Source: Rhodanobacteraceae bacterium (GTDB lineage: Bacteria > Pseudomonadota > Gammaproteobacteria > Xanthomonadales > SZUA-5). From it: 35,764 nt of DNA. The stretch is from positions 1 through 35,764 of the forward strand of contig JADKFD010000061.1 in NCBI GenBank assembly GCA_016717705.1, in the 5' to 3' direction. Made by a program: the position numbers and the translations under genes. Below, in pieces: positions 16,001 through 22,487 of the stretch (its first letter is position 1; each line of letters opens with the position of its first letter). The notes below the pieces were generated by a model. It was not told where the DNA came from. It searched no databases and saw only the letters and a list, made by a program, of their open reading frames with translations.

Positions 16001-17252
16001 CGGTCTCGTGGGAGTCCTGCTGGGCATGGTGGCTCTGGCGGCATTTGGCTATGTGATCACCGTGGCCACCTTGACCCGGGTGCTGCTCGACTCGCTGCAG
16101 GTGTTGTTCGCCGTCGCCTTGATGTACGGTCTGGCCTTGCGCTCCCTGGTCATCGGCCAACGACGCATTGCGCAAGCTCAGTCGACGCCTTTGCCTGACC
16201 TGGAGCACGCTGCGGCGGCGATGGACGCGCCGGTCGTGGGCATCGACAGCGTCAATCTGCGCACCATCAGCGAGCAGTCGCGCAAACTGCTGCGGGCGCT
16301 GACGGTCATCGCGCTGGGCACTGGGCTGCTGTGGTCGCTGGCGGCGGTGGCGCCAGCCTTCAGCATGCTCGACAAGATCGTGCTCTGGGAGACCCAGGAA
16401 ATCGTCGACGGCGTGACCCAGGCCGGCGTCATCAGTCTCGGTGACGCAGTGCTGGCGCTGCTGGCCTTGCTGCTGGGCATCGTTGCAGCGCGCAACATTC
16501 CCGGCCTGCTGGAAATCCTGCTGGCCAACACCTTCACCAAGGATGCCTCGGTGCGCTATGCCGCCGTGGCGGTCACCCGCTATGTGATCGTGATCACCAT
16601 GGTGTTCGCGGTGTTCGGCTTTCTCGGCGTGCGCTGGGGCGATCTGCAGTGGCTGGCGGCGGCAATCTCGGTGGGCCTGGGTTTCGGGCTGCAGGAGATC
16701 TTCGCCAACTTCGTGGCCGGCTTGATCCTGCTGTTCGAACGCCCGTTCCGCGTCGGCGACGTGGTCAGCATTGCCGATCTGTCCGGTACCGTGCGCCGGG
16801 TGCAGACGCGTGCGACCACCATCGTCGATTGGGATGGCAAGGACATCATCATCCCGAACAAGGCGCTGATCACCGAGCGCTTCGTCAACTGGACGCTGAG
16901 CGATACGGTCACCCGCATCGTCATCAAGGTTGGCGTCGGCTACGACAGCGATCCGGCGCAGGTGCGCGAGGAGTTGCTCAATCTGGCGCGTGCGCACCCC
17001 GCCGTGCTCTACGATCCGGCGCCGATGGCGGTGTTCATGGCGCTGGCGGGCAGCACGCTGGATTTCGAACTGCGCTGTTTCGTGCGCGAGATCGGCGATC
17101 GATTGCGTGCGATCGATGACCTCAACGGTCAGATCGTCATCCGCTTCCGCGAGCGCGGAATCCGCATCGCCTATCCGCAGATGGAAGTGCACATGCATCA
17201 GGCCGGTGCCGCTGGCGCCGCACCGGCCCAGGGGGGAGCCGCGAGCGATTGA
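13083..17252 (+). CDS. MscS-family mechanosensitive channel with N-terminal solute-binding domain
   Basis: A 1389-residue inner-membrane protein. Start GTG 13083 is six bases after AAGGA. A signal sequence ends near residue 52 (MATAAP). Residues about 65-280 look like a periplasmic family-3 solute-binding domain (VRMAPDPDLAPVEF, LSADLSRMLAERSG, EKGEIDVASSVFKSPGRIE, GEADAYVGD). Residues about 290-765 are a long, Arg/Glu/Leu-rich coiled coil in the periplasm, as in MscK/MscM. Several membrane helices start near 775, and the conserved pore helix and MscS beta domain begin near 1158 (VGLGFGLQEIFANFVAGL, LFERPFRVGDVV, IPNKALITERFVNW). MscK-type channels release solutes upon hypo-osmotic shock. The added binding domain suggests that a small molecule modulates gating, which is inference. 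It is flanked by repeats and stands alone. Confidence 0.9.
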   Translation: MNQKASMTFSCMVFPDRSSCQASRLGAHLRIWQAAVACLLAGLALASMATAAPLSLSAADAAWLSKHGPVRMAPDPDLAPVEFIDGRGRHRGLSADLSRMLAERSGMQLEMVIRDRFDDVLPALEKGEIDVASSVFKSPGRIERFLFSTPYLRLPAALIGRRGGPVATVLADLRGRPIAVVKGHVWQELLTTAGYASEQRPYPSIGEALAAVAAGEADAYVGDLLTADRAMRRGKLTELLVVSGESRLEAELAYAIRRDLPQLKSVLDQALASISVEEEKNLRASWEGVEATAELDAEADIPESPLPAIKELRAQLDAKTDLAEAERSALTQRLDAALSFETATDESIARIERIRREATQAALEGAALQSAAAAATADPVTEDLLRWRGSLPQRASLDQLEQLLAVERNGRDSLREGVDRALQQIQELQQRPMALRRETLELRARLDELTLPGESADFKAQIERAAVQAEIRSLRAALAAASVEQSQADTLLQAANARRRERQRLLAQRSGRVAILEQLVAERGDSQLAEELDVLRKQAQDQADALPAIRELAAANVSTGESLSQGTRRLAQLREQASTLESGASEVASALQNAKARIAIGGVTESIGMLLLAERRRLPNVRTLQARLVALQRETADVRMMQITVTEESERLGDLGSTLARLTTDDEAELVTLPEARAVMTELLLVRGELLPRQLQLQQRMLDVLGQSEETLIRLLADSQALTQLMEQNLLWIPSHPPINADWVRHFGAAWQDLSRAERWLPTLKRVRNGLAEKPQWILLLLLPLGIAVLRGRLGKALRERAERVRNLREDRMRHTLEALGLTVLIALPVPLLFLLLARLLQLVGDAGQFTHSLGVAIQIVVPYGFLFGLIAVVCREDGLAHMHLRWLKARREALLKVHRYVQFAVMPLAFVMALSLVRGVDSANATVLRAAAILLALVLAGIAGWLLAPGRLFASRVGGNDPRPLLRRTLRVGLVGVLLGMVALAAFGYVITVATLTRVLLDSLQVLFAVALMYGLALRSLVIGQRRIAQAQSTPLPDLEHAAAAMDAPVVGIDSVNLRTISEQSRKLLRALTVIALGTGLLWSLAAVAPAFSMLDKIVLWETQEIVDGVTQAGVISLGDAVLALLALLLGIVAARNIPGLLEILLANTFTKDASVRYAAVAVTRYVIVITMVFAVFGFLGVRWGDLQWLAAAISVGLGFGLQEIFANFVAGLILLFERPFRVGDVVSIADLSGTVRRVQTRATTIVDWDGKDIIIPNKALITERFVNWTLSDTVTRIVIKVGVGYDSDPAQVREELLNLARAHPAVLYDPAPMAVFMALAGSTLDFELRCFVREIGDRLRAIDDLNGQIVIRFRERGIRIAYPQMEVHMHQAGAAGAAPAQGGAASD

Positions 17253-17256
17253 TCTT

Positions 17257-17388
17257 GTAGCCCGGTGTATGCGCGTCAGCGCATTCACCGGGTACTTGCC
17301 GTGAACCTTCCGGTGAACGGCTGCGCCGCACACCGGCCTACCAAATCACGTAGCTCGGTGTATGCGCGCGAGCGCATTCACCGGGTAC
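17257..17388. repeat. Family A palindromes, three hairpins, between convergent genes
   Basis: Hairpins at 17257-17295, 17310-17341 and 17350-17388. The outer two are nearly identical (CGGTGTATGCGCG...GCGCATTCACCGGGTAC). The middle one is of the GGTGAACGGCTGCGCCGCAC type. They fill the gap between the MscS-like gene and ohr, which converge, and probably serve as 3' hairpins for both. Confidence 0.85.
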
Positions 17389-17394
17389 TTGCGA

Positions 17395-17808
17395 TCAGGC
17401 CACCGCCAGTTCGACTTCGATGTTCCCGCGCGTGGCCTTGGAATACGGGCACACCTGATGCGCGGCCTGCATCAGTGCCATCGCCTGTTCGGCCGACAGT
17501 TCCGGCATGTGGCCGGTCAACTTGACCGCCAGGCCGTAGCCGGTGGCGTCCTTGCCGATCGACACCGCCGCGCTGATCGTCACCGGGCCGGTGACCACCT
17601 TCTGCATCCCGGCCACCAGTTTCAGCGCGCCGCCGAAGCAGGCAGAGTAGCCGCAGGCGAACAACTGTTCAGGATTGGTGCCGGCGCCGCCCGGGCCGCC
17701 CATGCCCTGGGGCACCACCAGCGCGAAATCGACGATGCCGTCGTCGCTGGAAACCCGGCCAGATCGGCCGGCGCTGGCGCTGGCATTTGCGGTGTAGAGG
17801 ACTTGCAT
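17395..17808 (-). CDS. ohr: Organic hydroperoxide resistance protein (Ohr)
   Basis: A 137-residue cytoplasmic peroxidase of the Ohr branch of the OsmC/Ohr family. It reduces organic hydroperoxides using dihydrolipoamide-linked thiols. The redox pair is Cys57 (GYSACFGGAL) and Cys120 (HQVCPYSKATRGN). The conserved Arg18 and Glu47 that activate the catalytic cysteine are present. The HQVCPYS pattern separates Ohr from OsmC. Start ATG 17808 follows AGGAG at seven bases. A near-consensus promoter lies in the end of the upstream regulator gene. No OhrR gene is adjacent and no obvious OhrR palindrome was seen. Confidence 0.95.
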   Translation of the reverse strand: MQVLYTANASASAGRSGRVSSDDGIVDFALVVPQGMGGPGGAGTNPEQLFACGYSACFGGALKLVAGMQKVVTGPVTISAAVSIGKDATGYGLAVKLTGHMPELSAEQAMALMQAAHQVCPYSKATRGNIEVELAVA

Positions 17809-17855
17809 GGGATTGCTCCTGTTCGTGTTGGGAGATAAACCTGCGATTGCGTCGC

Positions 17856-17884
17856 ATTCTAGGCGATGGCGTGGCTGCGGGCAA
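17856..17884 (-). promoter_or_regulatory. Sigma-70 promoter for ohr, inside the 3' end of the regulator gene
   Basis: On the minus strand -35 TTGCCC (17884-17879), a 17-nt spacer and -10 TAGAAT (17861-17856). The predicted start near 17850 gives a leader of about 42 nt. The TAG of the -10 box is also the stop codon of the CadC-like gene. Confidence 0.7.
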
Positions 17885-20174
17885 ATCGGAGCGACGTGAA
17901 CGTCGGCGATGGTTGAGCCTGGCGCGCGACAAGCCTCGACCGCTCGACCGACCTCAAAGGCGCGTCGCGTTCTCCAAACGCCTCCGGCGCCAGCCACTGC
18001 AGATCGATGTCGACGCGGTCGGTGCGCGCGATGATGGCGAAGCGCTCGTGGCGGTCGACGTCGATGGCGCGGCTCAAGGTGCCGGGCGACGGCCAGGGCA
18101 GGGCGCGCTGCGCTCCGCTGACGAGGTCATGGCGCGTCAGTTGGCCACTGGCGGCGACGTAATAGACGGCGCCCTCGGCCACTGCCCAGTTGCGGCGCTG
18201 GGTCGGTTCCAGTTCGATCGGTAGCGCGGTGCATGTCGGCGCGAGCGGATCGGCGCAATGGAACAGCCGCGCATCGCCATCGACGACCAGGAACAGCCCC
18301 TGCGCATCGATCTGGTAGTGCTCGACCGTTTCCGTGCGAACAAACGGTGCAGCGCTGCCATCGAGGGCAAATCGCTGCAGGCGGGCAACGTGTTCGGCAC
18401 CGACGCGACACCAGGCGTGTTTGCCGTCGGGATCGAACTGGGCGTCGTGGGCGCCGGCCGGGGCGCTGGTCAGTGGCGTTGGCCGGTCGCTGCCAAGCGC
18501 GTATTGCCATAGATCGACCTCAGGCACCGATCCGCCCGCCGCGCGCGGCGGTCCGCTGGCGCCGGCATAACGCGTCAACAACAGGTGCTGGCCGTCCGCC
18601 GACCACGCCGGCTGTGCCCAGCGCAGTGCCGGGTCGAGGGGCAGGCGTGATTCGGTGCTGCTGGCCAGGTCCAGCAGGTAGAGGCTCTCCGGACCGTCGC
18701 GATTGGTCTGGTAGAGCACGTGCACGCCGTCGGGCGCGAGTCGCGGGTAGGCGTCGTAACGTAGCGACTGGGTCAGGCGTCGTGGTGCGTCGGCGTTGGC
18801 TGACACTTGCCACAGATTGGCATCGTAGCTGGCGTGCTCGAACACCAGCGCGCCGTCCGCGGCGACATCCGGATAGCGCGCGCCACGGGCGCCGAGTAGT
18901 TCGGCAGCGCCATCGATCGGATTGACTGCCACCAGTGCGCGAAATCCGAGTGCATCGGTGGCGGTCAGCACGCGACCGTCCGGCAGCCAGGCCTGGCCGT
19001 AGCTCATGCCGGGTGCGAAATCGACATGCTGCTCGCCGCTGCCGGCCTGCCACAGCCACAGACTGCGATCGCCCTCGACGCCGCGCGAGTAGGCCAGGCG
19101 TCCATCGGCGGCGATGCGCGGGTGGGTGTCGTTGCCGCTGGCCCGTGGCGGGCTGGTGAGCGACTCGCGGCGGCCCTCGCGAAGGTCGATGCGCGCCAGG
19201 CCCGCGCCGCGATCGGCTGCGGTGGGCGGGGCGGTGTAGACCACGAAGGCGCCCGACCAGTCCGGGCAACTGAGGACCCCGACGGCGCAAGCGGCCACGA
19301 CAGACGGCGCCCCGCCGAGCAGCGGTGCGCGCAGCAGTTCGCAGCTGTCGTCACCATGGCGCGTCCACAGCAATTCGCTGTCGTCCGGCGCAAAGCTCGG
19401 ACAGATGTCGTAGTGGCTGCCGTCGGTGAAGGCGCGTTGCACGCGACCATCGCGCGAACGTAGCTGCAGCGTAGCCGTATCGCTGCCGGGAACGGTTTCG
19501 CTGTACGCGATCAAGTCGAGCCGGTGCGCAAAGCGCGGCGACAGTTCCCAGCCCGGTGCGCTGGTCAAGGGCTGGGCGCGCAGCAATCGGGCCGACCAGC
19601 CGCTGTCGATTGCCGTGGACGGCAGCCGGTTGGTCTGCCAATGGTACAGGCCAGCGGCGAGGGCGAGCGCCAGCGTGGCGGCAGCGATCCCCCATGCGCG
19701 CCGGGATGTGCCGTTCGCAGGCGCCGACACGGCAGTCATTGCAGTGGCCGATTCGGCTTCAGCGTCGCGCGTGTCCGCCGGGATCCTTGCTGATGTTGGC
19801 ACTGGTGGCGCCGTCGCCTCCTCCAGCCATTCGACCGGCGCGATCAATCGATAACCGAGCTTCGGGATGGTCTCCAGATAGTGTGGCTGCCGCGCGTCGT
19901 CGCCGAGCGCCTGGCGCAGATCGGCGATGGTGCGCGACAGCACCTCGTCGTTGACCATGCGCCGCGACCAGGCGCCTTCGATCAGGGCATCGCGCGTGAC
20001 GGTGCGCCCCGGTGTCAGCGCGAGCAGGCGCAGCACCTGGATCAGGCGTGGCTGCAGACGGTCGCTGCCGGCGGGCCCGCGAATCTCGTTGAATTCCGGA
20101 TACACCTGCCAGTCGCCAACGCGAAATGGGCGCAGGCGGGCTGGGTCATCCGGCAATGTATCTTTGCTTTTCAA
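17859..20174 (-). CDS. CadC-like membrane-anchored transcriptional regulator with PD40 beta-propeller
   Basis: A 771-residue regulator. Residues 18-115 form an OmpR/PhoB-type winged helix (RVGDWQVYPEFNEIRG, LQPRLIQVLRLL, RTIADLRQALGDD, YLETIPKLGYRL). A single membrane helix follows at about 160-178. Residues 185-771 are a periplasmic domain with TolB/WD40-like PD40 repeats (ADGRLAYSRG, PDGVHVLYQTNRDG, SADGQHLLLTRY), which would form one or two beta propellers. This plan fits one-component ToxR/CadC-type regulators that sense an external signal and bind DNA directly. The start is a TTG (20174); no good ribosome binding site was seen, so the exact start is uncertain. It is divergent from the secreted propeller gene and directly upstream of ohr, either of which may be a target. 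Confidence 0.85.
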   Translation of the reverse strand: MKSKDTLPDDPARLRPFRVGDWQVYPEFNEIRGPAGSDRLQPRLIQVLRLLALTPGRTVTRDALIEGAWSRRMVNDEVLSRTIADLRQALGDDARQPHYLETIPKLGYRLIAPVEWLEEATAPPVPTSARIPADTRDAEAESATAMTAVSAPANGTSRRAWGIAAATLALALAAGLYHWQTNRLPSTAIDSGWSARLLRAQPLTSAPGWELSPRFAHRLDLIAYSETVPGSDTATLQLRSRDGRVQRAFTDGSHYDICPSFAPDDSELLWTRHGDDSCELLRAPLLGGAPSVVAACAVGVLSCPDWSGAFVVYTAPPTAADRGAGLARIDLREGRRESLTSPPRASGNDTHPRIAADGRLAYSRGVEGDRSLWLWQAGSGEQHVDFAPGMSYGQAWLPDGRVLTATDALGFRALVAVNPIDGAAELLGARGARYPDVAADGALVFEHASYDANLWQVSANADAPRRLTQSLRYDAYPRLAPDGVHVLYQTNRDGPESLYLLDLASSTESRLPLDPALRWAQPAWSADGQHLLLTRYAGASGPPRAAGGSVPEVDLWQYALGSDRPTPLTSAPAGAHDAQFDPDGKHAWCRVGAEHVARLQRFALDGSAAPFVRTETVEHYQIDAQGLFLVVDGDARLFHCADPLAPTCTALPIELEPTQRRNWAVAEGAVYYVAASGQLTRHDLVSGAQRALPWPSPGTLSRAIDVDRHERFAIIARTDRVDIDLQWLAPEAFGERDAPLRSVERSRLVARQAQPSPTFTSLRFARSHAIA

Positions 20175-20286
20175 TGGCTTGAAAAAGTTCAGAAGAAAAG
20201 GAGATGTTCCGGGACTGGATTTCAGGTGGTGCTGGGCACGGTCGACTACGGTGCTCTCACCATCCCGTCACGCCAGGAAAACCCAG

Positions 20287-21606
20287 ATGAAATTTGCATG
20301 GATGATCGCACTCGGTCTTGCTGCCAGCACGGCTCACGCGCAGTCGACCTGTTCCGCCCGATTGCTGGTCAGCGGCTATTTCAGCAACAACGTGCATGTC
20401 TACAATGCCTGCAGCGGCGCCTTCGAGCGTCTGCTGGACAATCAAAACCGCATCGGCGGTGCCCAGACCACGCGCCTGGGAAGCGACGGCAAGCTCTATG
20501 TGGTGTCCGAGGGCAGCGGCCAGGTGCTGCGCTACGACGCCCAGTCGCTGGCCTTCGAGGACGTCGTGATCGCCTTGCCGACCAACTTCGGCGGCACCGG
20601 CATGGTGCTGCCCGCCGGCGGCGAGATCTGGGTGGCGGGTTACAACTATGACGGCGTGCGGCGCTTTTCGGCTTCCGGCCAGTCGCTCGGAGATGCCATC
20701 GCACCACGCGCGGCGGGCCTGAATGGCGCCGACAACGGCATGGTCGTCGGGCCCGACGGGCGCTTGTACGTGCCCGGCTACGACAGCGACAACGTGGTGC
20801 GCCGCGACCCGGCCAGCGGCCAGACCAGTGTGTTCATCGCCGCCGGCGCCGGTGGGCTCAACGAGACCCGCGGCATCCTGTTCGAACCCGGCGGCCAGAG
20901 CGTGCTGGTCAGCAGCGAGGGCAATGGCCGCGTGCTGCGCTACAACGCCAGCACCGGCGCTTTCCTGGCGACCGCGATCAGCGGACTCAATCGTCCCACC
21001 GGGATGGCCTACCACCCCGATGGCAGCCTGCTGGTCGCCGATGCCGATGCGGTGGTCAAGTACGATCCGGTCAGTTACGCCAGTCGTGGCGTGTTGACCA
21101 CTTCGACGGCCGGCCAGGTGTCGGGCACCACCTTCATCACTGTGCTGCCGGTTGCAACCACCTCGCCCGTCGACGAGGCGCAGGTCGGCAACCAGTACTG
21201 GGTCAGCGGCAGCGGCTCGATCAGCCAACGCAGCATCGAGGTCGAATCGGTGGTCAGTACCGTCGGGCCGGCTTTCGGCGCCGCCTACAATCCGGCCGAA
21301 CTGGTAGTGAAGCGCTGGGGGTCGATGCGCGTGGAATTCACCAGTTGCACCCGGGCCAACTTCAGCTGGGACGCCAGCGGGGCCAACTCGTCGGGCTTCG
21401 GCAGCGGCAGCTACGTGATGCAACGCGCGGCCGCGAACGAATTCACCCAGCGCTGCGAGCAGCAGGGATTCGCCAACGCCAATGATCTGCAGTGGATCGT
21501 CGGTACCTGGTACGGCGGCGACGCACGCAATGGCGAGGGCATATTGATTGACAAGCTGCTCGATGGGCGGGCCTTCGTGGCGTGGTTTACCTATCGGCCG
21601 CGGTGA
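20287..21606 (+). CDS. Secreted beta-propeller (NHL/SMP-30-like) protein with short C-terminal domain
   Basis: A 439-residue exported protein. Start ATG 20287 follows AGGAAAA. A signal peptide ends near residue 19 (AHAQ). Residues about 25-295 contain six or so repeated blades with patterns such as GSDGKLYVVSEGSGQVLRYD, GPDGRLYVPGYDSDNVVRRD and HPDGSLLVADADAVVKYDP, typical of NHL or gluconolactonase-like propellers. The C-terminal 130 residues end in GTWYGGDARNGEGILIDKL and VAWFTYRPR, a domain I recall as frequent in secreted Xanthomonadales proteins. There it usually continues some 15 residues further, so this copy may be clipped. No enzymatic residues were identified. The propeller regulator on the other strand is a possible controller. 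Confidence 0.8.
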   Translation: MKFAWMIALGLAASTAHAQSTCSARLLVSGYFSNNVHVYNACSGAFERLLDNQNRIGGAQTTRLGSDGKLYVVSEGSGQVLRYDAQSLAFEDVVIALPTNFGGTGMVLPAGGEIWVAGYNYDGVRRFSASGQSLGDAIAPRAAGLNGADNGMVVGPDGRLYVPGYDSDNVVRRDPASGQTSVFIAAGAGGLNETRGILFEPGGQSVLVSSEGNGRVLRYNASTGAFLATAISGLNRPTGMAYHPDGSLLVADADAVVKYDPVSYASRGVLTTSTAGQVSGTTFITVLPVATTSPVDEAQVGNQYWVSGSGSISQRSIEVESVVSTVGPAFGAAYNPAELVVKRWGSMRVEFTSCTRANFSWDASGANSSGFGSGSYVMQRAAANEFTQRCEQQGFANANDLQWIVGTWYGGDARNGEGILIDKLLDGRAFVAWFTYRPR

Positions 21607-21820
21607 GGGCTCCGGACTTGAGCTAGCGCGGCTCCGCGCGCGCCGGGCTCGGCGACGCGCGGGGTCGATCGCGCCGGCGGCCGCGTGCCGCGGACGCAGC
21701 GCCGGGCGTCTCGCGGAACTGGTCCGGTCGCTACCTCGGGCATTATTGCCGCGAGTGCCCGGCCTACCTCGCTTTGAGGACTCTGGCCCGATCACTGCCA
21801 TCGGCGAAGCTGAACGAGAT

Positions 21821-21850
21821 TTGCCCGCACCGGCGATATCCGGCTACTGT
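21821..21850 (+). promoter_or_regulatory. Possible promoter of the SlyB-like gene
   Basis: TTGCCC (21821-21826), an 18-nt spacer and TACTGT (21845-21850), about 50 nt before the start codon. This is a moderate match only. The rest of the gap from 21607 is very G+C-rich and shows no gene or clear repeat. Confidence 0.3.
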
Positions 21851-21901
21851 TCAGCCGCGCCGTTGCAGTTTCGACATCGGGTCATCCACAGGAGATCGAC
21901 G

Positions 21902-22342
21902 ATGCGTATGCGGGTACTGCTGTTGTCACTGACGGTGTTCGGGCTCGCTGCCTGCGTGACCTCCCCAGGTTACTACGATCAGGGCGGTTATCAGGATGGC
22001 TATGGCCAATGCGGCAACTGCGGCACGGTCGAGAAAATCGAACGCGTCTACGGCGAGCGCCAGACCAGCGGCGGCGGTGCGGTGCTCGGCGCCATCATCG
22101 GCGGCGCGCTGGGCAACCAGGTCGGCAAGGGTGATGGCCGCAAGGCGGCGACGATCGCAGGCGCGGTGGCTGGTGGCGTCATCGGCAACAATGTCGAGAA
22201 GAACGAGCGCTCGGCGCCGCGTTTCGAGGTGTTCGTGCGCATGGACGACGGCCGCCGGCTGGTGGTCGAACAGCCGACGCTGGATGGCGTGCATGAAGGC
22301 GCCCGCGTGGTGCTGGGCGATGGGCGGGCGTGGTTGCAGTAG
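21902..22342 (+). CDS. SlyB-like outer-membrane lipoprotein with glycine-zipper 2TM domain
   Basis: A 146-residue lipoprotein. Start ATG 21902 follows AGGAG at a seven-base spacing. The signal sequence ends in the lipobox LAAC, giving a lipidated cysteine near residue 18. A Tyr/Gly/Gln-rich linker is followed by a glycine-zipper pair (AVLGAIIGGALGNQVGKGDG and AGAVAGGVIGNN), the 2TM domain of the SlyB/PcpY/OmpA-like lipoproteins. The C-terminus resembles other SlyB proteins (RFEVFVRMDDGRRLVV). The family is linked to envelope integrity, but the role of this copy is inferred only. REP units follow its stop. Confidence 0.87.
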   Translation: MRMRVLLLSLTVFGLAACVTSPGYYDQGGYQDGYGQCGNCGTVEKIERVYGERQTSGGGAVLGAIIGGALGNQVGKGDGRKAATIAGAVAGGVIGNNVEKNERSAPRFEVFVRMDDGRRLVVEQPTLDGVHEGARVVLGDGRAWLQ

Positions 22343-22364
22343 CGGCGTGACCCCTCGGCATGGC

Positions 22365-22469
22365 TGTAGGAGCGCGCTTGCGCGCGATGTTTCTGATCGC
22401 GACCAAGGTCGCTCCTACAGATTCTCCGTGGCCCCTCGGCAGAGTGCAGGAGCGCACTTGCGCGCGATG
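22365..22469. repeat. Family B REP cluster, three units
   Basis: Units at 22365-22389 (forward), 22396-22420 (reverse, variant loop GCGACCAAGGTCGC) and 22445-22469 (forward). They lie between the convergent SlyB-like and molybdopterin genes. Same family as 10411-10555 and 26332-26406. Confidence 0.88.
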
Positions 22470-22487
22470 CTTCGGCGCCGGGCGCGA

